A stretch of 10,959 bases of DNA, taken from Actinomycetota bacterium (GTDB lineage: Bacteria > Actinomycetota > Acidimicrobiia > Acidimicrobiales > AC-25). Positions 1-6,290 of this stretch are shown here, one piece after another (position 1 is the first letter of the stretch; every line of letters starts with the position of its first letter). Position numbers and translations under genes: made by a program. Under the pieces are notes generated by a model, which saw only the letters and a program-made list of their open reading frames with translations, made no database searches and had not been told where the DNA came from. The DNA is taken from positions 1-10,959 of the forward strand of contig VAXF01000095.1 of NCBI GenBank assembly GCA_005888395.1, given 5' to 3'.

Positions 1-1
1 C

Positions 2-199
2 GAGATGGCAGGCGCCCTCGGCCTCGAGCTGGCGGGGGTGGGCGAGACGATCGACGCGGCGACCGCCGCCCTCGTCGCCGAGCGGGACGCGGCCCGTGCC
101 ACCCGCGACTTCGCCGCCGCCGACCGCATCCGCGACCGGCTCCAGGCCGCCGGCTGGGTGGTCGAGGACACCTCCGGAGGCACGAAGATCCACCGTTGA
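2..199 (+). CDS. cysS: Cysteine--tRNA ligase, C-terminal fragment (5' end outside the window)
   Basis: Only the last 65 codons are present; the reading frame is open to the left edge, so the gene begins upstream. The visible part is the C-terminal tail of class I cysteinyl-tRNA synthetase, which charges tRNA-Cys with cysteine in the cytoplasm. What shows this is the family's closing pattern: a helix with RDAARATRDFAAADRIRD followed by a turn containing GW, and the ending EDTSGGTKIHR, close to the usual 'EDT..GT.W' finish. The HIGH and KMSKS catalytic motifs and the zinc site lie outside the window and cannot be checked. The ATG at 5 is an internal methionine, not a start. A possible -35-like TTGACG overlaps its stop codon, and the cold-shock gene follows on the same strand. 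Confidence 0.9.
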   Translation, partial: EMAGALGLELAGVGETIDAATAALVAERDAARATRDFAAADRIRDRLQAAGWVVEDTSGGTKIHR

Positions 200-205
200 C
201 GACCG

Positions 206-234
206 GTGACTTCGGGGGCTCTTGCTGCTACCGT
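206..234 (+). promoter_or_regulatory. Candidate housekeeping promoter of the cold-shock gene
   Basis: GTGACT (206-211) and TACCGT (229-234) are separated by 17 bp and resemble actinobacterial -35 and TANNNT -10 boxes. Transcription would start near 241, giving a leader of about 88 nt before the GTG at 329. TACCGT is also the -10 hexamer proposed for the divergent pair at 6291-6314. This is pattern matching only. Confidence 0.35.
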
Positions 235-299
235 CGCCAACCGAGGGAGTCGCTGTACGTACGGAGCAACGCGTCGCACGAAGGGCAGTCCCTCAGCAA
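222..299 (+). promoter_or_regulatory. Structured leader region of the cold-shock mRNA, with competing pairings
   Basis: Several complementary segments are visible. TTGCTG (222-227) pairs with CAGCAA (294-299), and GAGGGA (243-248) pairs with TCCCTC (289-294); these nest into one interrupted stem. The segment AGGG (282-285) can instead pair locally with CCCT (290-293) over a CAGT loop, competing with the long-range stem. Cold-shock genes in other bacteria often have long leaders that refold with temperature, so this is a plausible thermo-responsive leader. If transcription begins near 241, the 222-227 arm would not be transcribed. Function is inferred. Confidence 0.3.
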
Positions 300-313
300 C
301 TGATGACCAACCA

Positions 314-320
314 AAGGGGG
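314..320 (+). promoter_or_regulatory. Ribosome binding site that fixes the GTG start of the cold-shock gene
   Basis: AAGGGGG lies 8 nt upstream of the GTG at 329. No comparable site precedes earlier in-frame start codons, and the protein from 329 begins exactly where cold-shock proteins normally begin. Confidence 0.75.
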
Positions 321-328
321 ATCGCCTC

Positions 329-529
329 GTGGCGACCGGCACCGTCAAGTGGTTCAACGCAGAGAAGGGCTACGGGTTCATCTCGCAGCCCGACGCCCCC
401 GACGTCTTCGTGCACTTCAGCGCGATCCAGACGTCGGGCTACCGCAGCCTCGACGAGGGGCAGCAGGTGGAGTTCGAGGTCGTGCAGGGCCAGAAGGGCC
501 TGCAGGCGACCAACGTCCGGCCTGTGTAG
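329..529 (+). CDS. Cold-shock domain protein (CspA family)
   Basis: This encodes a 66-residue single OB-fold protein, the standard length for bacterial CspA-type RNA chaperones, which bind single-stranded RNA and DNA and melt inhibitory mRNA structure in the cytoplasm. The sequence opens with ATGTVKWFN. It carries RNP1 as KGYGFI (residues 13-18) and RNP2 as VFVHF (26-30), with the usual aromatic residues on the nucleic-acid face, and ends in a typical QATNVRP strand. The GTG start is chosen because of the strong AAGGGGG site 8 nt upstream and the fit to the family N-terminus; the longer open frame from 206 would add an unrelated 41-residue tail. It stands alone between cysS and a perfect terminator hairpin, so it is probably monocistronic. 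A leader with pairing potential suggests post-transcriptional control. The family call is very secure; whether it is cold-induced cannot be told. Confidence 0.95.
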   Translation: MATGTVKWFNAEKGYGFISQPDAPDVFVHFSAIQTSGYRSLDEGQQVEFEVVQGQKGLQATNVRPV

Positions 530-551
530 AGCCAGCACCACATCACGCCAG

Positions 552-577
552 CGAGCCGCCCTCGTGAGGGCGGCTCG
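552..577 (+). terminator. Strong hairpin terminator after the cold-shock gene
   Basis: A perfect 12-bp inverted repeat starts 22 nt after the stop codon: CGAGCCGCCCTC (552-563) against GAGGGCGGCTCG (566-577). The two arms are only 2 nt apart, so the loop is probably CGTG. There is no T-tract, as is common in high-GC actinobacteria. It could also stop readthrough from the minus-strand dehydrogenase that ends at 631. Confidence 0.75.
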
Positions 578-630
578 TTCGCGTTCCGGTCAGGGCTCGC
601 CGAGCAACCTCCGGTTGCGAAGGCGAAGGG

Positions 631-1650
631 TCAGGGCTCGACGAGGATCTTGGCGTGTTCGTCGGGATGGGCGAGAGCTTCGAACGCGCCCGGCACCCCG
701 TCGAGGTCGACGGAGCCGGTGATGAGAGGAGCGACGTCGAGCTCGCCCTCGGCGATCGACCGGAGCGAGCCGGCGAACTCGTCGGGCGCGTAGGCGAGGG
801 CGAAGCGGATCTCGAGCTCCTTGCCGATGCCGAAGAACGGCGTGATCCGGTCGGGTTCCATGCACACGCCGACGACGAGCAGCCGGCTGTCGCGCGGCGC
901 GTCGCGCATCACGGCGTCGATCATGCCGGGGACCCCGACCGCCTCGAACAGCACCAGCCGGCGCCGGCCGTCGACGCGCCGCCACGCTTCGACTGCGGGC
1001 TCCGCCGCCGGGTCGACGACCTCGTGGGCGCCCATCACGCGGGCCAGCTCGCGCCGCCGCGGCGAGAGGTCGGCGGCGACGATCGGCTCGATCCCCTCGA
1101 GCCGCAGCGCGGCCACGACCGCCAGCCCCACCGGCCCGCACCCGATGACGAGGGCCGCCTCTCCCGCCACGATGCCCGATCGGTGCACCGCATGGATCCC
1201 GACCGCCATCGGCTCGGTCAGCGCCGCGTGGCGCGGGTCGAGGCCGTTGGGCACCTCGAGCAGCAGCGGCGCCGAGAGGAGCATCCGCTCGCTGTAGCCA
1301 CCCGGGAGGTCGTTGTTGTACGCGAGGTTCGTGACGCCGTCCAGCGTCAGCATGGCGGGCATCGACGTGACGACTGAGCCGGGCTTCATCGCGCTCGTGT
1401 CGGGGCCGACCTCGAGCACCTCGCAGGCGAACTCGTGGCCCATGTAGATGTCGCGGTCGAAGTCGACGACATCGGGCATCCCCATGTCGCCGCCGAGGTC
1501 CACCATCGTCTGCCCGTGCCGGAGGAAGTGCAGGTCGGACCCGCAGATGCCGCAGGCGAGCGTGCGCACGAGCACCTGGCCGAACGCGGGCACGGGGTCG
1601 GCGACGTCGTCGACCACCAGGCCGCCGTCCCGGATCACCACGGCTCTCAC
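631..1650 (-). CDS. Zinc-dependent medium-chain dehydrogenase lacking the structural-zinc lobe
   Basis: This 339-residue protein belongs to the medium-chain dehydrogenase/reductase superfamily, NAD(P)-dependent oxidoreductases acting on alcohols or polyols. The catalytic GroES-like half shows CGICGSDLH (33-41, zinc ligand Cys36), GHE (71-73) and a probable third ligand Glu146 in LTEPMAVG. The Rossmann half shows GCGPVG (170-175) and an acidic Asp194 at the end of the second strand, which favours NAD over NADP. The four-cysteine structural zinc loop normally found near residues 90-110 is absent: that region has no cysteine. The start is GTG at 1650, with no Shine-Dalgarno but a TAGTTT box 7 nt upstream, consistent with a leaderless mRNA. 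It is divergent from the acyl-CoA dehydrogenase. Substrate unknown; threonine- or sorbitol-dehydrogenase-like activity is possible but unproven. Confidence 0.88.
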   Translation of the reverse strand: MRAVVIRDGGLVVDDVADPVPAFGQVLVRTLACGICGSDLHFLRHGQTMVDLGGDMGMPDVVDFDRDIYMGHEFACEVLEVGPDTSAMKPGSVVTSMPAMLTLDGVTNLAYNNDLPGGYSERMLLSAPLLLEVPNGLDPRHAALTEPMAVGIHAVHRSGIVAGEAALVIGCGPVGLAVVAALRLEGIEPIVAADLSPRRRELARVMGAHEVVDPAAEPAVEAWRRVDGRRRLVLFEAVGVPGMIDAVMRDAPRDSRLLVVGVCMEPDRITPFFGIGKELEIRFALAYAPDEFAGSLRSIAEGELDVAPLITGSVDLDGVPGAFEALAHPDEHAKILVEP

Positions 1651-1676
1651 GGCAGTGAAACTAACCTTTCACACCG
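1651..1676. promoter_or_regulatory. Compact bidirectional leaderless promoter with an inverted repeat
   Basis: Only 26 bp separate two divergent start codons. The decamer 1658-1667 (AAACTAACCT) fits ANNNTANNNT: read forward it gives a -10 box TAACCT (1662-1667), and read in reverse TAGTTT (1663-1658), sharing the central TA. The boxes lie 9 and 7 nt from the two start codons and neither gene has a Shine-Dalgarno. Around them is GTGAAA-N6-TTTCAC (1655-1660 and 1667-1672), a perfect 6-bp inverted repeat that could be an operator overlapping both -10 boxes. Inferred from sequence alone. Confidence 0.5.
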
Positions 1677-2894
1677 ATGCCCGACTTCTCGCTCGACCTC
1701 AACGAGGACCAGATCCAGATCCAGAAGTGGGTCCACGACTTCGCCGAGGACGTCGTCCGCCCCGCCGGCCAGGAATGGGACGAGCGGGAGGAGACGCCCT
1801 GGCCGATCATCGAGCAGGCGGCCGAGATCGGCCTCTATTCGTTCGACTTCATCGCCAACATCTTCGGCGACCCCACCGGCCTCACCGTCCCGATCGTCAT
1901 GGAAGAGATGTGCTGGGGCGACGCCGGCATCGCCCTCAGCGTCTTCGGCACGGTGCTCGGCGTCGCCGGCATCTTCGCCAACGGCACCCCCGAGCAGGTC
2001 ATGGAGTGGGTGCCGCAGTGCTTCCGGGGCGAGAACGACAAGCTCCAGATCGCCGCGTTCGCCGTTTCCGAGCCCGACGCCGGCTCCGACGTCAGCTCGC
2101 TCCGCACCCGCGCCGTCCACGACGAGGCCAAGGACGAGTGGGTGATCAACGGCACCAAGACGTGGATCACCAACGGTGGCATCGCCGACGTGCACGTGGT
2201 CGTGGCGTCGGTCGATCCCGACCTCGGGACGCGCGGGCAGGCCAGCTTCGTGGTGCCGCCCGGCACGCCCGGCCTCAGCCAGGGCCAGAAGTTCAAGAAG
2301 CACGGCATCCGCGCGTCGCACACCGCCGAGGTCGTCCTCGAGGACGTACGGGTGGCAGGCGCGTGCCTGCTCGGCGGCAAGGACAAGCTCGACGAGCGGC
2401 TGGCGCGGGCGCGCGAGGGGAAGTCGGCGCGCACCCAGGCCGCCCTCGCCACCTTCGAGGCCACCCGGCCCGCGGTGGGCGCGCAGGCGATCGGTATCGC
2501 CCGGGCCGCCTACGAGTACGCCCTCGACTACGCCAAGGAGCGCAAGCAGTTCGGCCGGGCGATCATCGAGAACCAGGCCATCGCCTTCAAGCTCGCCGAC
2601 ATGAAGACGCGCATCGACGCGTCGCGCCTGTTGGTGTGGCGAGCGGCGTGGATGGGCCGCAACGGCAAGACGTTCGGGGCGGGCGAGGGCTCGATGTCGA
2701 AGCTCTACGCCGGGGAGACAGCCGTGTGGGTCACCGAGCAGGCCATCCAGATCCTCGGCGGCTACGGCTACGTCCGCGACTACCCCGTCGAGCGCTGGCA
2801 CCGCGACGCCAAGATCTACACGATCTTCGAGGGCACCTCCGAGATCCAGCGCCTCGTCATCGCCCGCGCCATCTCCGGCGTCCACATCAAGTAG
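1677..2894 (+). CDS. Acyl-CoA dehydrogenase
   Basis: This 405-residue FAD flavoenzyme catalyses alpha,beta-dehydrogenation of an acyl-CoA, the first step of beta-oxidation or of branched-chain acyl-CoA breakdown, passing electrons to an electron-transfer flavoprotein. Visible features are the first family signature AVSEPDAGSD (129-138), the KTWITNG strand (161-167), the flavin/dimer stretch ERKQFGRAI (288-296), GGYGY (361-365) and the C-terminal IFEGTSEIQ. In that last motif Glu385 matches the catalytic base of medium-chain acyl-CoA dehydrogenase. Residues about 234-260 form a charged stretch (KDKLDERLARAREGKS) longer than the usual loop before the C-terminal helical domain. The ATG start is adopted because it gives the canonical N-terminus; no Shine-Dalgarno is present, in line with leaderless expression from the 26-bp divergent promoter. 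Length is normal. Chain-length preference cannot be read. Confidence 0.95.
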   Translation: MPDFSLDLNEDQIQIQKWVHDFAEDVVRPAGQEWDEREETPWPIIEQAAEIGLYSFDFIANIFGDPTGLTVPIVMEEMCWGDAGIALSVFGTVLGVAGIFANGTPEQVMEWVPQCFRGENDKLQIAAFAVSEPDAGSDVSSLRTRAVHDEAKDEWVINGTKTWITNGGIADVHVVVASVDPDLGTRGQASFVVPPGTPGLSQGQKFKKHGIRASHTAEVVLEDVRVAGACLLGGKDKLDERLARAREGKSARTQAALATFEATRPAVGAQAIGIARAAYEYALDYAKERKQFGRAIIENQAIAFKLADMKTRIDASRLLVWRAAWMGRNGKTFGAGEGSMSKLYAGETAVWVTEQAIQILGGYGYVRDYPVERWHRDAKIYTIFEGTSEIQRLVIARAISGVHIK

Positions 2895-2919
2895 TCGCGC
2901 GGAGAGACAAACCGGGACG

Positions 2920-2938
2920 TTCCGGACAACTCCCGGAA
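2920..2938 (+). terminator. Possible terminator hairpin after the acyl-CoA dehydrogenase
   Basis: TTCCGG (2920-2925) and CCGGAA (2933-2938) form a 6-bp stem with a 7-nt loop, 25 nt after the stop codon. A mutually exclusive stem CCGGGA (2912-2917) with TCCCGG (2931-2936) overlaps it. No T-tract follows. The rest of the convergent gap to 3128 holds no gene; the only other structure is GGCCTC (3076-3081) with GAGGCC (3091-3096) over a 9-nt loop, which might serve the minus-strand gene ending at 3129. Confidence 0.3.
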
Positions 2939-3128
2939 GACGCGATCATCGAGCAGGAACGCGGGCCAGAACGGGGAATACCTGAGGTGTGAGGCCCCCG
3001 CGCACCACGCCTGATGTCGACGTGCGGCGTCCGGTGCAGCCACGCAGGCCCGCGCCCGCCCGCCGTCCCGGCATCGGCCTCCTCGTGGTTGAGGCCCGCC
3101 GCCGGGCGCGCCGCCGCCGCCTGCTGCC

Positions 3129-4283
3129 CTAGGCCCGCGCCCGACCTGACGCGCCGCCGGCGCCCGCGGTCTCGAGGCCGTAGTCGATCACCGAGCGGGC
3201 GACCTCGCCCGTCTTCATGGCATCGAAGGCGTCGTTCACCTCGTCGAGCGTGATCGTGCGCGAGATCAGCTCGTCGAGCTTGAGGTCGCCGGCACGGTAG
3301 AGGTCGAGCAGCTTGCCGACGTCGCGGTGCACGTTGGACGACCCGTACCAGCACCCCTTGATCGTCTTCTCGGCCAGTACCAGGCCGAAGAACACCGGGA
3401 CGGTGAGCGACACCTCCATCCGGGGGACGCCGACGAGGATCGTCTGCCCGCCGCGGCGGGTCATGTTGACCGCCTGGTCGATGGTGGGTCCGAGGCCGAT
3501 CACCTCGAAGGCGACGTCGGCGCCACGCTGCGACGTCATCCCCATGACCTGGCCCACGGCGTCGACCTGGCCCGCGTTCACGCTGTCGGTGGCGCCGAAC
3601 TGCTTGGCCAGCGCCAGCTTGGTCTCGACCTGGTCGATCGCGATGATCCGGTCCGCGCCGGCGATGCGCGCTCCCTGGATGACGTTCAGGCCCACACCGC
3701 CACAGCCGATGACCGCGACGGTGTCTCCCCTGCGGATGTCGGCCGTGTTGATCGCCGCACCGACGCCGGTGAGCACGCCGCAGCCGACGAGGGCGGCGAC
3801 CGTGAGGGGGATGTCGTCGGGGATCTTCACCGCCCCGATGGCCGGGATGATCGAGACCTCCGAGAATGTGCCCGACGCCGCCATCTGGAACAGCGGCGAG
3901 CCGCCGGAGGTGAAGCGGGTGGTGCCGTCGAGCAGGCCACCCGTGGCAATGGCGGCGTTCGCCTTCTCGCACAGTTCACCCTGGTCGCGAACGCAGAAGA
4001 AGCAGTCGCCGCACTGGGGGACCCACGACACCACGACGTGGTCGCCGGGCTTCAGGTTGGTGACGCCCTCGCCGACCTCCTCGATCACGCCCGCGCCCTC
4101 GTGGCCGAGCACGACCGGCATCGCCGACATGATCGTGCCGTTCTGCATCGACAGGTCGGAGTGGCACACGCCCGATGCGCCCATGCGCACCTTCACCTCG
4201 CCGGCGCGGGGCGGCTCCACCTCCACGTCGGTGCGGATCTCGAGCGGCGTGTCGAGTGCGGTCAGGACAGCGGCCTTGGCCAT
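3129..4283 (-). CDS. Zinc-dependent alcohol dehydrogenase, two-zinc type
   Basis: This 384-residue medium-chain alcohol dehydrogenase catalyses NAD-dependent oxidation of an alcohol or reduction of an aldehyde in the cytoplasm. Both zinc sites are intact. The catalytic zinc has Cys40 (GVCHSD), His61 (GHEGAG) and Cys168 (VGCGVLTG). The structural zinc has Cys91, Cys94, Cys97 and Cys105 in the CGDCFFC...C lobe. The Rossmann motif GCGGVG is at 193-198 with Asp217 closing the second strand, indicating NAD. The overall pattern, including GCWYGSSN near 310-317, is that of the class III-like/actinobacterial AdhD group rather than plant class I enzymes. The C-terminus ends in a short Gly/Ala/Arg tail. 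The ATG start has a good GAGGGGG site 7 nt upstream. It lies 40 bp downstream of the glycosyltransferase on the same strand and may be co-transcribed, and is convergent with the acyl-CoA dehydrogenase. Physiological substrate unknown. Confidence 0.92.
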   Translation of the reverse strand: MAKAAVLTALDTPLEIRTDVEVEPPRAGEVKVRMGASGVCHSDLSMQNGTIMSAMPVVLGHEGAGVIEEVGEGVTNLKPGDHVVVSWVPQCGDCFFCVRDQGELCEKANAAIATGGLLDGTTRFTSGGSPLFQMAASGTFSEVSIIPAIGAVKIPDDIPLTVAALVGCGVLTGVGAAINTADIRRGDTVAVIGCGGVGLNVIQGARIAGADRIIAIDQVETKLALAKQFGATDSVNAGQVDAVGQVMGMTSQRGADVAFEVIGLGPTIDQAVNMTRRGGQTILVGVPRMEVSLTVPVFFGLVLAEKTIKGCWYGSSNVHRDVGKLLDLYRAGDLKLDELISRTITLDEVNDAFDAMKTGEVARSVIDYGLETAGAGGASGRARA

Positions 4284-4290
4284 GTCGGTT

Positions 4291-4297
4291 CCCCCTC
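4291..4297 (-). promoter_or_regulatory. Ribosome binding site of the two-zinc alcohol dehydrogenase
   Basis: Read on the minus strand, GAGGGGG sits 7 nt before the ATG at 4283. It is one of the few strong Shine-Dalgarno sites in the window and supports this start over internal ones. It contrasts with the other dehydrogenase (start 1650), which has none. Confidence 0.75.
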
Positions 4298-4323
4298 AGC
4301 GTGATACGTCGGGCCGATCGTAG

Positions 4324-5352
4324 TTACCCCTTCAGCAAGCCGGCCTCCCTGAGGCGTGCTCCAAGTCGCTCGACGAGCCGGTCGAGGGAGAAGTGGCGCC
4401 GGGCGATCGTCTGGTTGTGGTCGAGGGGAGAGATGTCGGGGGCGTCGAGCCACGTCGCCAGCGGGCGGGGGTCGGCCGCGGGGAACCACCGGAAGCCGTA
4501 GGCGGCGAGCTCGCGGGCGACGGGGTAGTCGCCGATCGCGAGCGGCCGCCGGTGCACGGCCGACTCGACCGTCGGGTTGCCGAAGCCCTCCCAGGTCGAC
4601 GGAAAGGCGACCGCGTCACAGGCCGCGTAGGCGTCGGCGATCGACGCCGGCCGGCGGATCGTGCGACACCGCGCCGCGGCGAGAAGCCGTTCCAGCTCGG
4701 GGCCGTAGCCCTCCTCGGCCGGACCCAGCAGCCAGTAGGTGGCGCCGAGGGCCTCGGCCAGCGCGATCGCGCCCGGGACGTTCTTGCGGGCGATGGCACG
4801 CGTCGGCTGGAGCACCAGGCGCTCGCCGGCGGTGACGTCGATCGACGCTCGCGTCGCGTCGCGGTCGCCCGCGGGTGCGTCGACGTCGAAGGCGTTGCGG
4901 ATCGTCGTCGCGTCGATGCCGTGCTCGGCCAGCTGGCGGCGGCTGAGCTCGTTGATCGTGACGTGACGCCAGGCCGCGTCGTCGGGTGGAATCCCGGCGA
5001 CGTCGGCGAAGCGGGCGCGCTGCCACGGGAGGTCGTGGTGGTGGAGCACGGCGGGCCGTCCCCGGAGCACCTCGGCGACGACGCCGGTCGCGCCCGGGTT
5101 GAGGGGCAGCGAGCAGAGGTTCTCGACGACCACCAAGTCGGCGGAGGCGAGGGCGCCGGCGACCTCGGCCCGGGTGGGCGGCTCCGCCGCGTCGATGGCC
5201 AGGCCCGGGAGGATCAGGTCGGCGTCGCCCTCCCCGGCGACGGTCGTGACCGCCAGCCCGAGGGCGGTCAGCGCCCGGCGCCACTTGTCGGCCTCGACCG
5301 ACACGCCGTCGGGACCGCCGAGGCGAAACGAGAGGATCGCGGCGACTTGCAC
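4324..5352 (-). CDS. Family 4 (group 1) glycosyltransferase
   Basis: This 342-residue protein has the two-domain GT-B layout of retaining family 4 glycosyltransferases, which move a sugar from a nucleotide-sugar donor to a lipid, glycan or small-molecule acceptor, usually at the inner face of the membrane. The N-terminal domain opens with a strand and the glycine-rich loop FRLGGPDGVS (9-18), followed by HHHDLPW (104-110). The C-terminal domain begins near residue 178 with LQPTRAIARKN, a variant of the usual donor-domain entry, and contains the E-x7-E motif Glu255...Glu263 in WEGFGNPTVES, which contacts the donor. The GTG start at 5352 gives the canonical N-terminus, although the Shine-Dalgarno is poor. 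No signal peptide or membrane span is seen. It is divergent from the BldC-like gene across 157 bp and 40 bp upstream of the alcohol dehydrogenase. Donor and acceptor cannot be predicted. Confidence 0.85.
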   Translation of the reverse strand: MQVAAILSFRLGGPDGVSVEADKWRRALTALGLAVTTVAGEGDADLILPGLAIDAAEPPTRAEVAGALASADLVVVENLCSLPLNPGATGVVAEVLRGRPAVLHHHDLPWQRARFADVAGIPPDDAAWRHVTINELSRRQLAEHGIDATTIRNAFDVDAPAGDRDATRASIDVTAGERLVLQPTRAIARKNVPGAIALAEALGATYWLLGPAEEGYGPELERLLAAARCRTIRRPASIADAYAACDAVAFPSTWEGFGNPTVESAVHRRPLAIGDYPVARELAAYGFRWFPAADPRPLATWLDAPDISPLDHNQTIARRHFSLDRLVERLGARLREAGLLKG

Positions 5353-5365
5353 CCTGTCCAGTGGA

Positions 5366-5375
5366 GCACTAGTGC
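5366..5375. promoter_or_regulatory. 10-bp perfect palindrome between the glycosyltransferase and the BldC-like gene
   Basis: GCACTAGTGC lies 13 bp upstream of the glycosyltransferase start in the 157-bp divergent gap (5353-5509). It is a possible operator. Its core ..TA.. arrangement resembles the symmetric -10 decamers elsewhere in the window but lacks the outer A and T, so it is not scored as a promoter. Nothing else convincing is seen in this gap apart from the ribosome binding site at 5499. Confidence 0.25.
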
Positions 5376-5498
5376 CCGCGAGCTATCGAAATTGACGAGT
5401 GCGTGCTATTCCACCCGGCCCTGGAGTGCAGGACGATGGACCGGCAAAGGGGAGTATCGCGACGGAACCGTCGAAGAAGCCGAGCGGGCTGAACGAGC

Positions 5499-5504
5499 AG
5501 GGAG
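5499..5504 (+). promoter_or_regulatory. Ribosome binding site fixing the BldC-like start
   Basis: AGGGAG is 5 nt upstream of the ATG at 5510. The frame is open further upstream to 5399, but earlier starts have no such site and would add residues unrelated to the family. A second ATG at 5519 is a less well-spaced alternative. Confidence 0.7.
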
Positions 5505-5509
5505 CTCAC

Positions 5510-5740
5510 ATGCCGGAGATGCGCAAGAGCGGCGTCAGGGATTACCTGCGGGCAGCCGAAGCAGCGGCGCTGCTCCACGTCTCGCCGAAGACGATCGGCC
5601 GTTGGGCCAAGGAGGGGAAGGTCGCCCACATCGTGACGCTGGGCGGCCACCGCCGCTTCTCGCGCGCCGACGTCGAGCGCCTGGTGCGGGCGATGGAGTC
5701 GTCGAGCGCCGACGGGAGAGTGGCCTCGGTCGGCAGCTGA
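5510..5740 (+). CDS. BldC-like MerR-type helix-turn-helix regulator
   Basis: This small protein of 76 residues is a DNA-binding domain and little else. Residues 11-60 follow the winged helix-turn-helix of MerR/BldC proteins: DYLRAAEAAALLHVSPKT (11-28) forms the first helices, IGRWAKEGKV (29-38) the recognition helix, and TLGGHRRFSRADVERL (43-58) the wing and closing helix. The combination 'PKT..RWAKEGK......LGGHRRF' is close to Streptomyces BldC, which lacks the effector domain and dimerisation coil of classical MerR proteins and binds DNA cooperatively to time developmental genes. A short polar tail (62-76) follows. It is divergent from the glycosyltransferase and convergent, 10 bp apart, with the DUF5317 gene, so its targets may be distant or include its own promoter. 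The family call is good; its role in this organism is unknown. Confidence 0.85.
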   Translation: MPEMRKSGVRDYLRAAEAAALLHVSPKTIGRWAKEGKVAHIVTLGGHRRFSRADVERLVRAMESSSADGRVASVGS

Positions 5741-5750
5741 GGCCGGGTCT

Positions 5751-6290
5751 CTAGACGACGACCGGCACCACGTTCGGCGCGAGCGCGGGGCGGGTCGACC
5801 GCATCAGCCCGAACAGCACGTCGGCCACGGCGACGGCGACGATGAGGTCGCCGAACGAGAGCACGACATGCAGCCGGTGCACCGGGATGATGTCGGAGAG
5901 CACCATCAACCGGCTGTGGGCGGTGGCGAGGTGGTGGGTGGCGGTGTGAGCCACGTGCACGTTGGCCAGCCGGGCCGCCTTCACGCGCACCGCCATACCG
6001 TGGTTGGCCACGATGGCGACGGTGTTGAGCGCCAGCCCGATCAGGACCAGGCTCATCCCACGCACGCGCACGTTCGCCGCCGCGAACGCCAGCAGGTAGA
6101 GCTGGGCGAGCACCACGCCGGCGAACGGGGCGGGCACTCCGTGGGCGGTCACGACCCGCTCGAGCACGATGCCGAGCGGGAGAAGGAGCCACCACCGGAG
6201 CCGCACGTCGCCGAGGTTGCGGAGGCTCCCGCCGCCGACGACGCCGGCCGCGATGCCGACAGCGACGGCGACGAGCGTGGAGACGGCCAC
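5751..6290 (-). CDS. DUF5317 family integral membrane protein
   Basis: This predicted 179-residue polytopic membrane protein has hydrophobic segments at about residues 2-19, 31-48, 57-75, 79-95 and 141-163. Between the last two is a polar, histidine-rich stretch (HVAHTATHH, about 112-120), then LSDIIPVHRL (131-140) and LSFGDLIVAVAV (144-155). A small-residue NHGM turn (97-100), DIIP and the SFGD motif are the marks of DUF5317, a family of unknown function common in actinobacteria and Firmicutes. The frame is open far upstream, but that part is antisense to the enoyl-CoA hydratase gene. The GTG at 6290 is chosen because the first helix starts there and a TACCGT box sits 6 nt upstream, typical of a leaderless mRNA; there is no Shine-Dalgarno. 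It is divergent from the hydratase across 24 bp. No function is proposed. Confidence 0.75.
   Translation of the reverse strand: MAVSTLVAVAVGIAAGVVGGGSLRNLGDVRLRWWLLLPLGIVLERVVTAHGVPAPFAGVVLAQLYLLAFAAANVRVRGMSLVLIGLALNTVAIVANHGMAVRVKAARLANVHVAHTATHHLATAHSRLMVLSDIIPVHRLHVVLSFGDLIVAVAVADVLFGLMRSTRPALAPNVVPVVV

Noticed and set aside
206..328. N-terminal extension of the cold-shock protein in the same frame
   Set aside because: It does not resemble any cold-shock protein, and the strong ribosome binding site at 314-320 points to GTG 329.
1647..2885. Long open frame antisense to the acyl-CoA dehydrogenase, and comparable long frames in other phases across the window
   Set aside because: In high-GC DNA, strong third-position GC bias keeps antisense and shifted frames open. 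The translations are low-complexity, rich in Arg/Ala/Gly/Asp and show no domain, whereas the opposite strand encodes a clear family member.
3014..3021. ATGTCGAC, matching the reverse complement of an 8-base part of the 46-bp repeat
   Set aside because: The similarity does not extend beyond this core, and neither hairpin stem is present. An 8-base match in this much sequence is not significant.
2895..3128. A possible small gene or RNA in the convergent gap
   Set aside because: Open frames here have compositionally biased products without recognisable motifs or ribosome sites, and no tRNA-like or other RNA fold was recognised beyond short weak hairpins.
5741..5766. Terminator between the convergent BldC-like and DUF5317 genes (GCCGG 5742-5746 with CCGGC 5762-5766)
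   Set aside because: The 5-bp stem with a 15-nt loop is too weak and overlaps the DUF5317 coding end.
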